A stretch of DNA of 64,000 nt from Planctomycetota bacterium (GTDB taxonomy: Bacteria; Planctomycetota; UBA11346), in assembly GCA_014193115.1 (NCBI GenBank), contig BJHQ01000001.1, positions 186,001 to 250,000 of the forward strand. The letters run 5' to 3'. A model generated the notes under the pieces. It saw only the letters and a list, made by a program, of their open reading frames with translations, made no database searches and was not told the origin of the DNA. Shown here one piece after another: positions 9,101-18,384 of this stretch. Positions within the stretch are counted from its first letter, which is position 1. The number at the start of each line of letters is the position of its first letter. A program made the position numbers and the translations under genes.

Positions 9101-9403
9101 ATGCGCTACGCTCTCAAAACGTTCGACCATTTCGATCAACTGCTTTCAGCAACTCGTGCAGAGGTCGATGCGTTGCTCACGATGGAACCTGACGATGGCG
9201 CCCTCGATTCCGTGAAGCGTCAGTTGGACGCGCTCCATGGCTGGACCCGAGGTGGACGCTGCCCGAGCCAGGATGAAAAAGACCAGTTGAACTTCGGCCA
9301 GATCGCCAGTCGAGCGCTTGACACCTATTCCGTCGCTCCGGCGCTGTACGCCCTGGCCAGTTTTGTCATCTATTGGGGAGAGCCAGGCGGCTGCCCACGC
9401 TGA
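9101..9403 (+). CDS. Small helical protein, possibly Tsi6-like
   Basis: A 100-residue soluble, all-helical-looking protein. The frame is open from before the end of the preceding gene, so ATG 9101, or TTG 9080 just upstream, are the candidate starts. The pattern SVKRQLDALHGWTRGGRCPS, then a DQLNFGQIASRALD segment and a hydrophobic helix ending in VIYWGE, resembles the Tsi6 immunity-protein fold (QLxxL, then xxxGxxAxRxL). I recognise this by eye only. No toxin partner is visible. It could be the last gene of the acquired islet, or a remnant. The ribosome-binding site is poor. Confidence 0.4.
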   Translation: MRYALKTFDHFDQLLSATRAEVDALLTMEPDDGALDSVKRQLDALHGWTRGGRCPSQDEKDQLNFGQIASRALDTYSVAPALYALASFVIYWGEPGGCPR

Positions 9404-9436
9404 TGCCGGGCAACGGCTTCTGAATCCGGGAATCGA

Positions 9437-10543
9437 TCACCGCTGCGCGAACGGCAGGTGCCCAAGCGGCAATTGCAGGATCAGGCAGGCGATGGCGGTG
9501 CCATAGGTCGGGCCGACGTCGTCGCCGGCCCAGGTGCCATTGGCGGCCTGGCGGGCGAGCAGGTCCCGCGACATCGCCTTCAGGTAGTCGTCCCAATCCT
9601 TGCCGCCGAGCACCCAGGTCGCCTGGCTCAGGTAGAAATGATGGTAGAAATAATGGCCTTTGACGTCCTCGTCCTTGGCCGCGGTCTTCAGATAGCGCCA
9701 CAGCCGGGCGACGCTGTCGGCTTCGGGGCCGTCACCGCCGGCCTTGCGGTCGTAGTGGCCGAGGCTGGCCCAGCAGGCCAACGCCGCCGCCGCCAGTGCG
9801 GGGCGGCTGGCTCCGCGATGGACCGCGGAATAGGCGATGCCGCCATCGGGATTCTGGGTCAGGCGCAGGTAGCCAGCAGCGCGGTCGATGGTCTCGGCGG
9901 GGACCTTGATCCCGACATTGCGGCAGGCGCGCAGACCTTGCAGCACGCAGGCAGTGGTGCTGCCTTCGTCGGCGTATTGCAGCGGGCTGTACAACCAGCC
10001 GCCCTGGGGGCTCTGCCCGCGGGCGACCAGGGCGATGGCCCGTTCCAAGGCCCGGCGCACCCGCGGCGCGTCGTCTTTGGTCAGCTCCATGCCGGCGCAC
10101 TGGGCGAGGAACAGCATGGCGAAGCCGTGGCCATAGGTGCAGCGCTGCTCGTCCTCGCCGGCGATCAGGCCATCGGGATGGGTCTCGCTGCGCCGGATCA
10201 GCCACTGCATTCCCTGGCGCAGCGGCGCGGCATAGGGACCTTCCTGGGGCGTGCTGCCGCTGGCGAGCAGCGCCAGCCCAGCGAGGGCGGTCATGGTCGC
10301 GGGATAGCTCTTGGCGTCCCATTTCGCCGGAAAGGTGCCGTCGGGCTGCTGGACCTGCACCAGGTAGGCCAGGCCACGATCGACCGCCTGACGGACGGCG
10401 GGGGCCATCGGCATCGCTGGCGACGCCGGCACAGCCGTTGGCGGGGCCGGCACAGCCGGGGCCTGCACCGCGACCCGGGTCGCCGGAGCCGGCTCGCCGC
10501 CAAAGACGAGGCTGCACAGCAGCAGGGAGATCATCCGGATCAT
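9437..10543 (-). CDS. Secreted terpenoid-cyclase-fold (prenyltransferase/squalene-oxidase repeat) protein
   Basis: A 368-residue protein with a short signal peptide (MIRMISLLLCSLVFG) and a Pro/Ala linker to about residue 50. An alpha-toroid built from QxxDG-W-type repeats follows: VQQPDGTFPAKW, SPQGGWLYSP, TQNPDGGIAYS and QAANGTWAGDD. No catalytic Asp-box of true squalene cyclases is seen. Such proteins occur in planctomycete gene clusters as secreted helical-barrel proteins of unknown role. It is the last gene of the long moxR operon and its start overlaps the previous stop as ATGA. Confidence 0.8.
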   Translation of the reverse strand: MIRMISLLLCSLVFGGEPAPATRVAVQAPAVPAPPTAVPASPAMPMAPAVRQAVDRGLAYLVQVQQPDGTFPAKWDAKSYPATMTALAGLALLASGSTPQEGPYAAPLRQGMQWLIRRSETHPDGLIAGEDEQRCTYGHGFAMLFLAQCAGMELTKDDAPRVRRALERAIALVARGQSPQGGWLYSPLQYADEGSTTACVLQGLRACRNVGIKVPAETIDRAAGYLRLTQNPDGGIAYSAVHRGASRPALAAAALACWASLGHYDRKAGGDGPEADSVARLWRYLKTAAKDEDVKGHYFYHHFYLSQATWVLGGKDWDDYLKAMSRDLLARQAANGTWAGDDVGPTYGTAIACLILQLPLGHLPFAQR

Positions 10544-13500
10544 GGGGCGGTTCCGAGGGTCCAGGCCGAGCAGGTGCTGGCGCCGACGGCGATCAGCCAG
10601 CCCGGAGTCATCACCAAGGCCGCGTCGTCGGCCTGGCCCAGGTCGATCACCGCAGCAGCAGGTTGTTCGGCTGATGGGCCGGGCGCCGGCAACTGCCAGG
10701 GCACCTCGGCCCGCAACTGCCCGGGCACCACGGCGCGCAGGTGGCCCTGACCAGACAGCATCGCCAGTCCGGGGAGGATCGCCGGCGGCCTGGGCGACGA
10801 GGCCGGGAATCGGCCACGCTCACTGCCGTCGATCAGGTCGATCAGGCAGGTGTCTTCGCCGGCCGAGAACAGCCGGCCACCGCCGAGATCGCCCAGCCAG
10901 CGGGCTCCGCGGCGACGCGGCACGTCCCACAGCAGCCGACCGCTGTTCAGATCGAAGGCGAGCAGGCGATCGCTGTCGGTTGGCGACACGACCACCCGGC
11001 CGGCGGCGATGATCGGCGCCACCGGTGTCGCCATCGGCGAGCGGGCGACCTCCATCAGATAGGTGAGATCGGCCAGCGACGGCGGTCGGCTGCCCGGATC
11101 GCCGGCCGTGGTGCTGGCATAGCGCGTCGCCCAGCGTGGCTGTCCGCTGCGCTCCACCGCCGCCACCAGGCCAGCATTGGTGCAGACCACCACCAGATCG
11201 TCGGTGAGGGCCGGCATGGAACCGCGCCGGGTCAGCCAATCCGCAGTGCGCGCGGCCTGCCAGGTGCCGAGCTCACCATCCAGGCCGGGCACCGGGCCGA
11301 GCTCGACGCTCCAGCGCAGCGCGCCGTCGCTGACCGCCACTGCCGCCAGATGATAGCTGCCGCCTTGGACCAGCAGGACCTGGGCCGCGTCGCCGTCCAC
11401 CGCTGGCGGCGCCAGCACGCAGGCGGTTTTGAACAGGTCATCGCCGGCAGCGCTTGCCCCGCCGATCCGCCACTGCACGGCGCCGCTGGTCGCATCCAGC
11501 GCCACCAGATCACTGCCATCGCCGCCGGCCGAACCCTGATGCTTGCGCCAGGTGCGCGGATCGACGTGGCGGAACCCGGCCAGGGCGAAGACCCGTCCAC
11601 CGCCAACGCTGAGCCCGTGACGGCCTTGGTCGCCAGCGAGACGGCTGGGGTCGCCAGCCATACGGCTTTGATCGCCGGCCATACGGCCGGGATCACCAGC
11701 GATCGCCTGGTCGGCGGCATCGTCACCGCGCCACAGCGCCAGCGGCGTGGTCCAGCTCTGGCGCCCATCGCTGAGCCGGAATCCGGTGATCGCGTCGCTG
11801 GTCCTGACCACGACGGTCGGCGCCGATCCGGAACCGATCGCCACGCCGGAGCCGCTGGCCGCGCTGATCGTCGCTGACCACGCCGGAGTGACGGCCGGAG
11901 CTTTGCGGTCCGCTGGCGCGGCCCAGGCCGGAGGCACGGCCCAGGCAGGAGGCGCGGCAACGGCCAACGGCCTGGTCGCGGCAAGCCGGGCCAAGTCGGG
12001 ATCGGCGCCGGCCAGGCGGTCGGCTTCGCGGCGGTCTCCGCCCAATGCCGCGGCCAGCACCAGACGACCGCGCAGCGCAGCGGCATCCTTTTCGGCGGCA
12101 ACTGCGACGAAGCCCCACCAGCGCAGCGCCAGCAAGGGTTCGCCGCGCAGAAACGCCGCCGTTCCCAGGCGTTCCGCCCCGGCACTGGCCGCTGCGCTGC
12201 CGGGGTGACGCAGCACCACCGCGGACAAGGCTGAGGCGTCATCGCCTGCGGCAGTGAGCCGGGCCTGGGCGAGGCGATCGAGCCGGGCAGCGATGGCCTG
12301 TCTCGTGTCGGGCGCCAGAGCTGTGACCTCACGGTTGAGCGCGTCACTTCCGGACCACGCGATCTGGGCCCGCGGATCGAGCGCCACGCCGGGCGACCGT
12401 TCGGCCTGGATCAACCCGAATCGCCGCTCGGCCAAGGCTTCCACCAGGTCGGCGGCTTCGTCGGGCGAAGCGCTGCGCAGACGGACCAGCAACTCTCCGG
12501 CCTCGGTGTCCTCGGACACCAGCCCGGGCATCTCGCTCGACGCGGTGCTTCGGGCGACTGGTCGTTGCGGTGGCGCCGGTGGCGGCGTCGAAGGCAGCAC
12601 GGAACCAGGCTGCACCATCGGGATGGCGGCGACCCGTTGGCGGATCGCGGGATCGCGGCTGCGGGAAAAATCGTTGAGTAATCTGGCCCGGGTCTGGGCA
12701 TCGAAGCGGTCGATGTTGGCGAGCATGGCCTCGATCCCTGGCGGACCGCAGCGTTGCAGCACCGACAAGGCGCTCTGGGCCACACCGAGGAATGGCTCCA
12801 CGGCGGTCACGTTGGCGGCGTCCGGCGCAGCCCGGGTCAAGGCGCGCAGGGCAAGCTCGCGCAGCCCGGGATCGGCCAGCGCGGCGCGGGCTGCGGCGCC
12901 GTCGAATCCCTGCCCAACCTGGCCGAGCGCGAACAGGGCGGCCCGGCGCACCCGGCGGTCGCCGTCGCCGGCAGCGCGGTTCAGGGCTGTTCCAACTGCG
13001 GGATCGGCCAGGACCTTTTTCCCTCCGCCGAGCAGCTCGGCGGCGAGCAGGCGGATTTCCACCGGGCGTTCCGGTTCGATGGCGATCAGCAGCACTTCGA
13101 CCAGGTCGCGTTCCGCGGCCAGGGCCACGATCTGCTGGCGCACACCGCCATCGCGATCGTCCAATCCCTTCAGCACAGCAGCGCGGAAGGCTGGCCGGCC
13201 AGCAAGCGCGGTGATCGCCGCCACCCGCACGCCGGGCTCCGGATCCGTCGTCAACGGTCCGGCCACCGCATCCACCAGGTCAGGGCGATGGGCCGCCACC
13301 GCAGCCACCACGCTCTGGCGGACCACGGCGTGGGGCGACTTGATCGCCTCCACCAGGCGGGCATCGGCGGCAGCGCCGCCGCGCCGGGCCAGGGCGGTGA
13401 GGGCTGCAGCCTGCTCGGCCGGTTCGCCGGTCCGGTTCATCGCCGCCGCGAGCACCGGCGCGGCGTCGGTCTCGCTGAGCCCGGCGATCAGATCGAGGGC

Positions 13501-14400
13501 GAGCAGCCGCAGCTCGCGATCGTCGTGCCCGACCAGGCTGAGCAGCAACGCCGCATCGGCCGATCCGGGCACCTGCCGGGCCAGGCGCAGGGCCTGGATC
13601 CGCAGTTGCAGATCAGGATCGCGGAGATTCCTGCCCAGGTTGGCCGCCACCGTCGCCGGCAGGCTGGCCACCGGCAGCGCCGCCAGTTTTCCGTTGCCGG
13701 TCAGCAGGCTGTCGATTGCTGCGAGGGCCGCCTGGCGGACGCCGGCGTCGCTGTCGGCCAGCGCCGTCGCCAGTTCGCCGGCCATGGCCGCATCCGGGAA
13801 CGCCACCGCCGCGAGCACCGCTTGGCGGCGGATCGCCGGATCGCTGTCGCGCAGCTGCGCGAGCAGCGGCTGGCGGGCACGGTCGCCCAGGCCGTTCAGG
13901 CATTCGAGCAACCGACCGTATTCGCCACCAGGATCGGCGGCCAGCGCGATCAAGGTCGGTACCGCCCGAGGATCCTGCAATTTCGCCAGGATATCGAGGG
14001 CGCGGCCTTTGGTGTAGCGACCGCCGAGCTGGAGCGCGGTGAGGGTCGGTGGAACCGCCACCGGCCCGAGGGCGATCAGCGCCTTCACCGCTTCGGCCGC
14101 GCCTTTGGCGTGCTTGTTCGACGTATCGAGCATGCTCGCCAGGAACGGCGCCGCCGGCGCCGCCGCCGCGCCGAGGGCGGCCAGCGCTTTCACCGCCGCC
14201 AACTGTTTTGTGAGGTCGGCGTGGTAGAGATCCTCGATCAGCGGTCGGAGGTTCGCCGGCAGATCGGCGGGAATGGCGGATCGCGGGATCCGCGGCGGCG
14301 GCTCGGCGCCGCAAAGCGGACCGAGCCCAGCGAGCGGCCCGACCGCGCTGAGCACCACCAGCGCGACGTTCCGCAGGGATCTCGCCACCGCCCGGATCAT
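10540..14400 (-). CDS. HEAT-repeat protein fused to a PQQ-type beta-propeller
   Basis: A 1,286-residue secreted protein with a signal peptide (MIRAVARSLRNVALVVLSAV...). Residues of about 35-590 are HEAT/Armadillo-like helical repeats, e.g. DPAIRRQAVLAAVAFPDAA and DSDAGVRQAALAAIDSL. A Pro-rich linker follows near 600, then a helical region (about 640-820). A PQQ/BamB-like propeller (about 845 to the end) carries blade motifs such as DATSGAVQWRIGG and FDLNSGRLLWDVPRR. Within the propeller a four-fold 7-residue repeat (AGDPGRM, AGDQSRM, AGDPSRL, AGDQGRH) is encoded by four 21-bp units at 11621-11704. The combination suggests a large protein-binding scaffold. The ATG at 14400 overlaps the previous stop (ATGA), which fixes the start. 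Confidence 0.8.
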   Translation of the reverse strand: MIRAVARSLRNVALVVLSAVGPLAGLGPLCGAEPPPRIPRSAIPADLPANLRPLIEDLYHADLTKQLAAVKALAALGAAAAPAAPFLASMLDTSNKHAKGAAEAVKALIALGPVAVPPTLTALQLGGRYTKGRALDILAKLQDPRAVPTLIALAADPGGEYGRLLECLNGLGDRARQPLLAQLRDSDPAIRRQAVLAAVAFPDAAMAGELATALADSDAGVRQAALAAIDSLLTGNGKLAALPVASLPATVAANLGRNLRDPDLQLRIQALRLARQVPGSADAALLLSLVGHDDRELRLLALDLIAGLSETDAAPVLAAAMNRTGEPAEQAAALTALARRGGAAADARLVEAIKSPHAVVRQSVVAAVAAHRPDLVDAVAGPLTTDPEPGVRVAAITALAGRPAFRAAVLKGLDDRDGGVRQQIVALAAERDLVEVLLIAIEPERPVEIRLLAAELLGGGKKVLADPAVGTALNRAAGDGDRRVRRAALFALGQVGQGFDGAAARAALADPGLRELALRALTRAAPDAANVTAVEPFLGVAQSALSVLQRCGPPGIEAMLANIDRFDAQTRARLLNDFSRSRDPAIRQRVAAIPMVQPGSVLPSTPPPAPPQRPVARSTASSEMPGLVSEDTEAGELLVRLRSASPDEAADLVEALAERRFGLIQAERSPGVALDPRAQIAWSGSDALNREVTALAPDTRQAIAARLDRLAQARLTAAGDDASALSAVVLRHPGSAAASAGAERLGTAAFLRGEPLLALRWWGFVAVAAEKDAAALRGRLVLAAALGGDRREADRLAGADPDLARLAATRPLAVAAPPAWAVPPAWAAPADRKAPAVTPAWSATISAASGSGVAIGSGSAPTVVVRTSDAITGFRLSDGRQSWTTPLALWRGDDAADQAIAGDPGRMAGDQSRMAGDPSRLAGDQGRHGLSVGGGRVFALAGFRHVDPRTWRKHQGSAGGDGSDLVALDATSGAVQWRIGGASAAGDDLFKTACVLAPPAVDGDAAQVLLVQGGSYHLAAVAVSDGALRWSVELGPVPGLDGELGTWQAARTADWLTRRGSMPALTDDLVVVCTNAGLVAAVERSGQPRWATRYASTTAGDPGSRPPSLADLTYLMEVARSPMATPVAPIIAAGRVVVSPTDSDRLLAFDLNSGRLLWDVPRRRGARWLGDLGGGRLFSAGEDTCLIDLIDGSERGRFPASSPRPPAILPGLAMLSGQGHLRAVVPGQLRAEVPWQLPAPGPSAEQPAAAVIDLGQADDAALVMTPGWLIAVGASTCSAWTLGTAP

Positions 14401-16130
14401 CGGGAAAACTCCAGGGAATCCGCAGTCCAATTCGCGGTCTGATTGCCGACCACGATCCGCCCGCCACCGCCCGGATCGGCGCTGATCGTCATCTCAGGCG
14501 GGGCACCGGCGTGGAGCGCCAGGACCAGGACCACGGTTCCCGGCCGCGGCACCGAGCCGCGATTGGCCTGGGGCGCCGACAGGCGGGCGGTCAGGCGCAG
14601 ACCGCCTTCGTCGCCGAGCAAGGCCGTGTTCGGCGTGGTCCACGCCGGCCGGGGGATGCCGGCGTCCCAGCGTTGTTTCGCCGTACTGCCGCTCAAATGA
14701 TCGACCAGGACAACGACCGCCGGACAGCCGGCAGCGCCAGTCAGATCGATGCCGAGCAGCCGGCGTCCGCTGGCCGGCGCTGCTCGGGAATCGAGCCGGG
14801 CGGCCAGCTTGGCCTGGCCCGGCCGCGGGAAGTCGGCCGTCAACTGGTCCAGTCCCGCCAGGGATTTTCCAAGCATTCCGCTGACCAGTTCGAATCGCCG
14901 CCCGCCGCTGGCAAGGCGCAGCCAGCCTGGCGCAGGTGCCGCCGGATCGGCGCTGGCGCCCTGGCAGGCGAACCAGCTCTGCACCACCACCGCATCGTCG
15001 CCCCAGCCGGAACGCAGCACGACGTGGCCTGATGCCGCGTCGGCCAGGTGCAGCGGCAGCGCCGGGCGGGGATCCGCGCTCGGCACCTGGTCGGGCAGCG
15101 TCGCCGCCGCCGCCAGGGCCTGCCATGGCCAGGCGCTGTCGAAATGGCCTTTGCCATGGGCTCCGCTGGAGTGATCGAGGACCCAGGACAGCGCCGGGCG
15201 CTGGTCCGCCGGGACGCAGCCGAGGAGCAGCGCGGAACGGCCCGAGGCCTGCACCGACAAGCTGCTGAGACCGGCATTGGCGACTGGGCCGGGATCAGCG
15301 GCGATGATTTTTCCCAGGAATAATCCAGGGCAGATCTCACCGATCAGATCTGCGCCCAGGTTCAGCTTGGCGGCGCGGATCGCCGCCAGGACCCCGGCTG
15401 ACAGCACCACCTGCTGATCCGCCTCGCCGGTGCAGGCGAATCCGGTGCGGGCATTGGCCTGGCTCAGCCAGGTCTTCACTCCGGCCACACCGGCATCGCG
15501 CCAGGCAACCGTTTCGCGGTCGCTGCCCGGATCGAGCACCAGGCCGGTGAGCAGCAAGGCCGCGGCGCTGATGGCGTCCTCGGCGGGGACCGGCGGCGCA
15601 GGAACGGGTAGGGCCCGGTGCTCCCGGGCAGCCAGGCCGCGAGCATTGAGTTTCAAATGCTCGGCGCACGCCGCAGCAAGACCCGGTTCGAGATCCACCG
15701 CCAGCAGATCATAGGCCAGCGCCAATCCGACCTGGCGCTGGGCCAGGTGAAGCAGCGGCCGATCTGGCGGCAGATCGACGGCGGCGGTGCGGGCGAACCA
15801 GTCGAGGGCCGCTGCGCGGTCGGCAGGCTGGTTGGAAATCAGGTACATCGCAGCGGAATTCAACGCCAGCCAGGACCACCGGCGGTCCCCGGCGAGCTCG
15901 GCGGTGCGCACCGGCGAACGCTCGACCAGCAGGGCGCGCAGCGCTGCCCAGGCGGGATCGGCGAACCGCGCCCGCACCGCCGGCAGATCGGTCGGACTGA
16001 ACAGCAGCCGCGGATGGCTGTTGCCAGGCAGCAGGCTCTGGCCAGGCAAAGTGCTCTCACCGGCCGCAGCGGCCCAGCAGAGGCACACCGCGATGACGAG
16101 CCGCGCAACCGCTGATCGCCTGCTATTCAT
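14397..16130 (-). CDS. Secreted heparinase II/III-like (alpha-toroid + beta-sandwich) protein
   Basis: A 577-residue protein with a signal peptide ending near AAAAGES. The mature start HPRLLFSPTDLPAVRARF is the usual opening of heparinase II/III and alginate-lyase-like toroid domains. The middle holds helices and a possible active-site segment DHSSGAHGKGHFDSAWPW. From about residue 345 a beta-sandwich follows (HVVLRSGWGDDAVVVQSWFA, then a GRRFELVSG segment). The catalytic Tyr/His set of true lyases cannot be confirmed, so enzyme activity is uncertain. It lies inside the moxR operon, ATGA-coupled on both sides. Confidence 0.55.
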   Translation of the reverse strand: MNSRRSAVARLVIAVCLCWAAAAGESTLPGQSLLPGNSHPRLLFSPTDLPAVRARFADPAWAALRALLVERSPVRTAELAGDRRWSWLALNSAAMYLISNQPADRAAALDWFARTAAVDLPPDRPLLHLAQRQVGLALAYDLLAVDLEPGLAAACAEHLKLNARGLAAREHRALPVPAPPVPAEDAISAAALLLTGLVLDPGSDRETVAWRDAGVAGVKTWLSQANARTGFACTGEADQQVVLSAGVLAAIRAAKLNLGADLIGEICPGLFLGKIIAADPGPVANAGLSSLSVQASGRSALLLGCVPADQRPALSWVLDHSSGAHGKGHFDSAWPWQALAAAATLPDQVPSADPRPALPLHLADAASGHVVLRSGWGDDAVVVQSWFACQGASADPAAPAPGWLRLASGGRRFELVSGMLGKSLAGLDQLTADFPRPGQAKLAARLDSRAAPASGRRLLGIDLTGAAGCPAVVVLVDHLSGSTAKQRWDAGIPRPAWTTPNTALLGDEGGLRLTARLSAPQANRGSVPRPGTVVLVLALHAGAPPEMTISADPGGGGRIVVGNQTANWTADSLEFSR

Positions 16131-18382
16131 GGGCGGATCCAAGTGACGCCAGCGGGCAACTCCACCGCCGCGACGTTGCCCAGCGTGGTCGCGGTGGCGC
16201 CGTTCCGGCGCAGGAAAACGAATCCGGTGAAGCGGAGCGCGATGCCGTCGGAGGAGACCTGCTGCTCTCGTTCGGCGGCGGAACCGAGGGCGATGGCCAC
16301 CCGGTCGTCGCCGATCGCCAGGTGGACCACTCCCGGCGGGGCTGCCAGCCGGCGGACCGCGATGGCGGCGGCGGAATGCACCGCGACGAAGATCGCCTCG
16401 GCGGATGGCGCTGCGCCGATCACCAGCGAACTGCCAGGGTGTGTACCGGGTTCGGCCGGCGGCGGAGGCGGCTCGGCGGAGGTCGCCAGCTGTGCTGGAC
16501 TACTCAGTTGTGCTGGTCCACCCAGCTTTGCTGGATTATCAGGCTTCGCCGCTCCGCCCGCAGGCAGCAGCTCCAGCTCGGTCACCGCCTGGTCATCGGC
16601 GATGGTGGCGGGCTTGGCTGGCCGGACCTCTTTTGGTTTTGGCCGGATCCAGGTACCGGGGCACCGGCTGGTGGCGGCGCTGCGCCCGGTGTCGCCGGCG
16701 ATCCAGGTGAGACCGCTGGCCGTGCTCCAGATCAGGTCAGCCTCGCCGCTGCGCTTGGCGCCGTTGACGAATTGCTCGCTGAGACCGAGCTCGGCATCGA
16801 GATCCGCTGGCGTCCAGCCGGTGGTCTCTGCGCGGCCCGGGCGATGGACAAACCAGCGCCAGGCCGTGGCTGGCTCCGCAGTCATGCGTGAGCAATCGAC
16901 CAGATAGCTGCTGGTCAGGAGCAACGCCCGCTCGCCGGCGCAGCCGGCGTACACGCCGGGTCCGGTGGTCGCCGCGACGAAGGACGCCTCGCGGTTGCTC
17001 GCTTGCCGCCAGGTCGACGGCACGGCTTTCGGCCAAGTCGGCTTCTGCACTTTGCGGCCGTTGTCGATGGCCTCGCCGAGGAATTGGCCCGTGGCCCACA
17101 GGCCGTTGCGGCGCCGCGGATCGCTTTCCCAGGAATCCCGGCGCTCGCCGCGTGGCGCCTCGCGCAGCACCGCCGCGCCGTTGATGGTGGCCGCGACCAC
17201 GCTCAGTCCGAGCCCGCCGCTGCGACCAGCGGCGAGCACCGCCATCGCGCCATCCCAGCCGCCGACCCGCACCACGCCCAGGCCCGCGGCCGGCGCGACC
17301 AGGACCGGCTCCGGCGGCGGATCGGCGGCGGCGCTGGTGATCGGCGGCAGGCCGAAGTACGGCGAGGTCTGCCAGGCGGTCGCACCGGTTGGACGCAAGC
17401 GATAGAGCAAGCCGCCGAAACCCGCATCGGGATAGGCGCGATGGGCGAGTTCCAGCGCCAGCGGGAAGGCTGCCCGGGATTCGGATCGTTCGTATTTCAG
17501 CTCGCCGTTGTCGTCGCCTTTGACCGAGCCGATCCACCACGGTCCGGCGGCGGCCGGCAGCAGATTCGCCGGCCAGCCCGGACCGCTCGGTTGATCGAAA
17601 GCCGCCCGGGTGCGCAGCCCGTTCACCGGCGGATCGATCAGCACCAACGCCCCGAGCAGCAGGTCGCGCATGGTGGCGCCGGACGGCGCAGCATAGCCGT
17701 AGCCGAAACGGTCGAGGCCGAGATGCCGGCAGCCTTCGCACCACAGCAGCAGATGGCCGAGGGTCAGGTCGGCGGCTCCGGGCTGGCCACGAGGAAAGCG
17801 CCGCTGGTCGAGGGTGTCGATCAGGTCCTGGATGGAACTTTTTGCCGTGAAGAACCCGTCGATCAGCCGGACATCGCGGGTGGCCAGGGCGCACAACGCG
17901 TGGCTGGCCAAACGCGGATAGCCGTGCCAGCTGCGGATCCGTTCGGCCTCGACGCCGTGCACGCCCATCGCCCGCAGGGTCGCAGCAACGCCGCGGCGCA
18001 GGCCAGGTTCCAAGCCGTCCTGAAGCACGTCGTAGCGCAGCGCCTGTTCCCAGTGGTCGACGTGGTGCCACTGCCAATCCATGTTGTCCTGCTGGTACGG
18101 CGGACAGCCGACGAACTGGGCGAGCTTGGCGGTCTCCACCGCGGTCGCCACGGCGTCGCCATCGAGCCGGATCAGGAACAGGTTGTCGACCGTGCGCCGG
18201 GATTCCGCCGGCACGGCGCGGATCGCCTTGAGCGCCGCCGCGGTTGCTGGATCAGCGGATTCCCGGGCTTTCACCGCGGCGATGGTCTGGTTGTCCCAGA
18301 GCAGGATCGGCTCGGCGGCTCCGAGCCTGGCCAGCCCGATCAGGATCAGGCAGGAAAGAATCAAGTAATTAAGCAATCGCAT
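16127..18382 (-). CDS. Large secreted protein, possible polysaccharide-lyase-like fold
   Basis: A 751-residue protein starting MRLLNYLILSCLILIG, a signal peptide cleaved near GAAEP. Residues of about 25-330 are helical (e.g. GLRRGVAATLRAMGVHG). From about 370 the protein turns beta-rich (GLGVVRVGGWDGAMAVLAAG), as in the toroid-plus-sandwich lyases. I recognise no catalytic motif and call the function unknown. A Pro/Ala linker near 620-660 contains three 18-bp repeats (16488-16541; the AKLGGP, AQLSSP and AQLATS units). The frame is open upstream to 18949, but the ATG at 18382, two bases after the preceding stop, gives the signal peptide. It is paralogous in layout to the next gene of the operon. 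Confidence 0.55.
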   Translation of the reverse strand: MRLLNYLILSCLILIGLARLGAAEPILLWDNQTIAAVKARESADPATAAALKAIRAVPAESRRTVDNLFLIRLDGDAVATAVETAKLAQFVGCPPYQQDNMDWQWHHVDHWEQALRYDVLQDGLEPGLRRGVAATLRAMGVHGVEAERIRSWHGYPRLASHALCALATRDVRLIDGFFTAKSSIQDLIDTLDQRRFPRGQPGAADLTLGHLLLWCEGCRHLGLDRFGYGYAAPSGATMRDLLLGALVLIDPPVNGLRTRAAFDQPSGPGWPANLLPAAAGPWWIGSVKGDDNGELKYERSESRAAFPLALELAHRAYPDAGFGGLLYRLRPTGATAWQTSPYFGLPPITSAAADPPPEPVLVAPAAGLGVVRVGGWDGAMAVLAAGRSGGLGLSVVAATINGAAVLREAPRGERRDSWESDPRRRNGLWATGQFLGEAIDNGRKVQKPTWPKAVPSTWRQASNREASFVAATTGPGVYAGCAGERALLLTSSYLVDCSRMTAEPATAWRWFVHRPGRAETTGWTPADLDAELGLSEQFVNGAKRSGEADLIWSTASGLTWIAGDTGRSAATSRCPGTWIRPKPKEVRPAKPATIADDQAVTELELLPAGGAAKPDNPAKLGGPAQLSSPAQLATSAEPPPPPAEPGTHPGSSLVIGAAPSAEAIFVAVHSAAAIAVRRLAAPPGVVHLAIGDDRVAIALGSAAEREQQVSSDGIALRFTGFVFLRRNGATATTLGNVAAVELPAGVTWIRP

Positions 18383-18384
18383 GG

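Noticed and set aside
12754..14442. 562-codon plus-strand ORF opposite the HEAT/propeller gene
   Set aside because: It is the reverse-strand shadow of a high-GC gene; it has no domain, and the minus-strand protein has clear repeats and a signal peptide.
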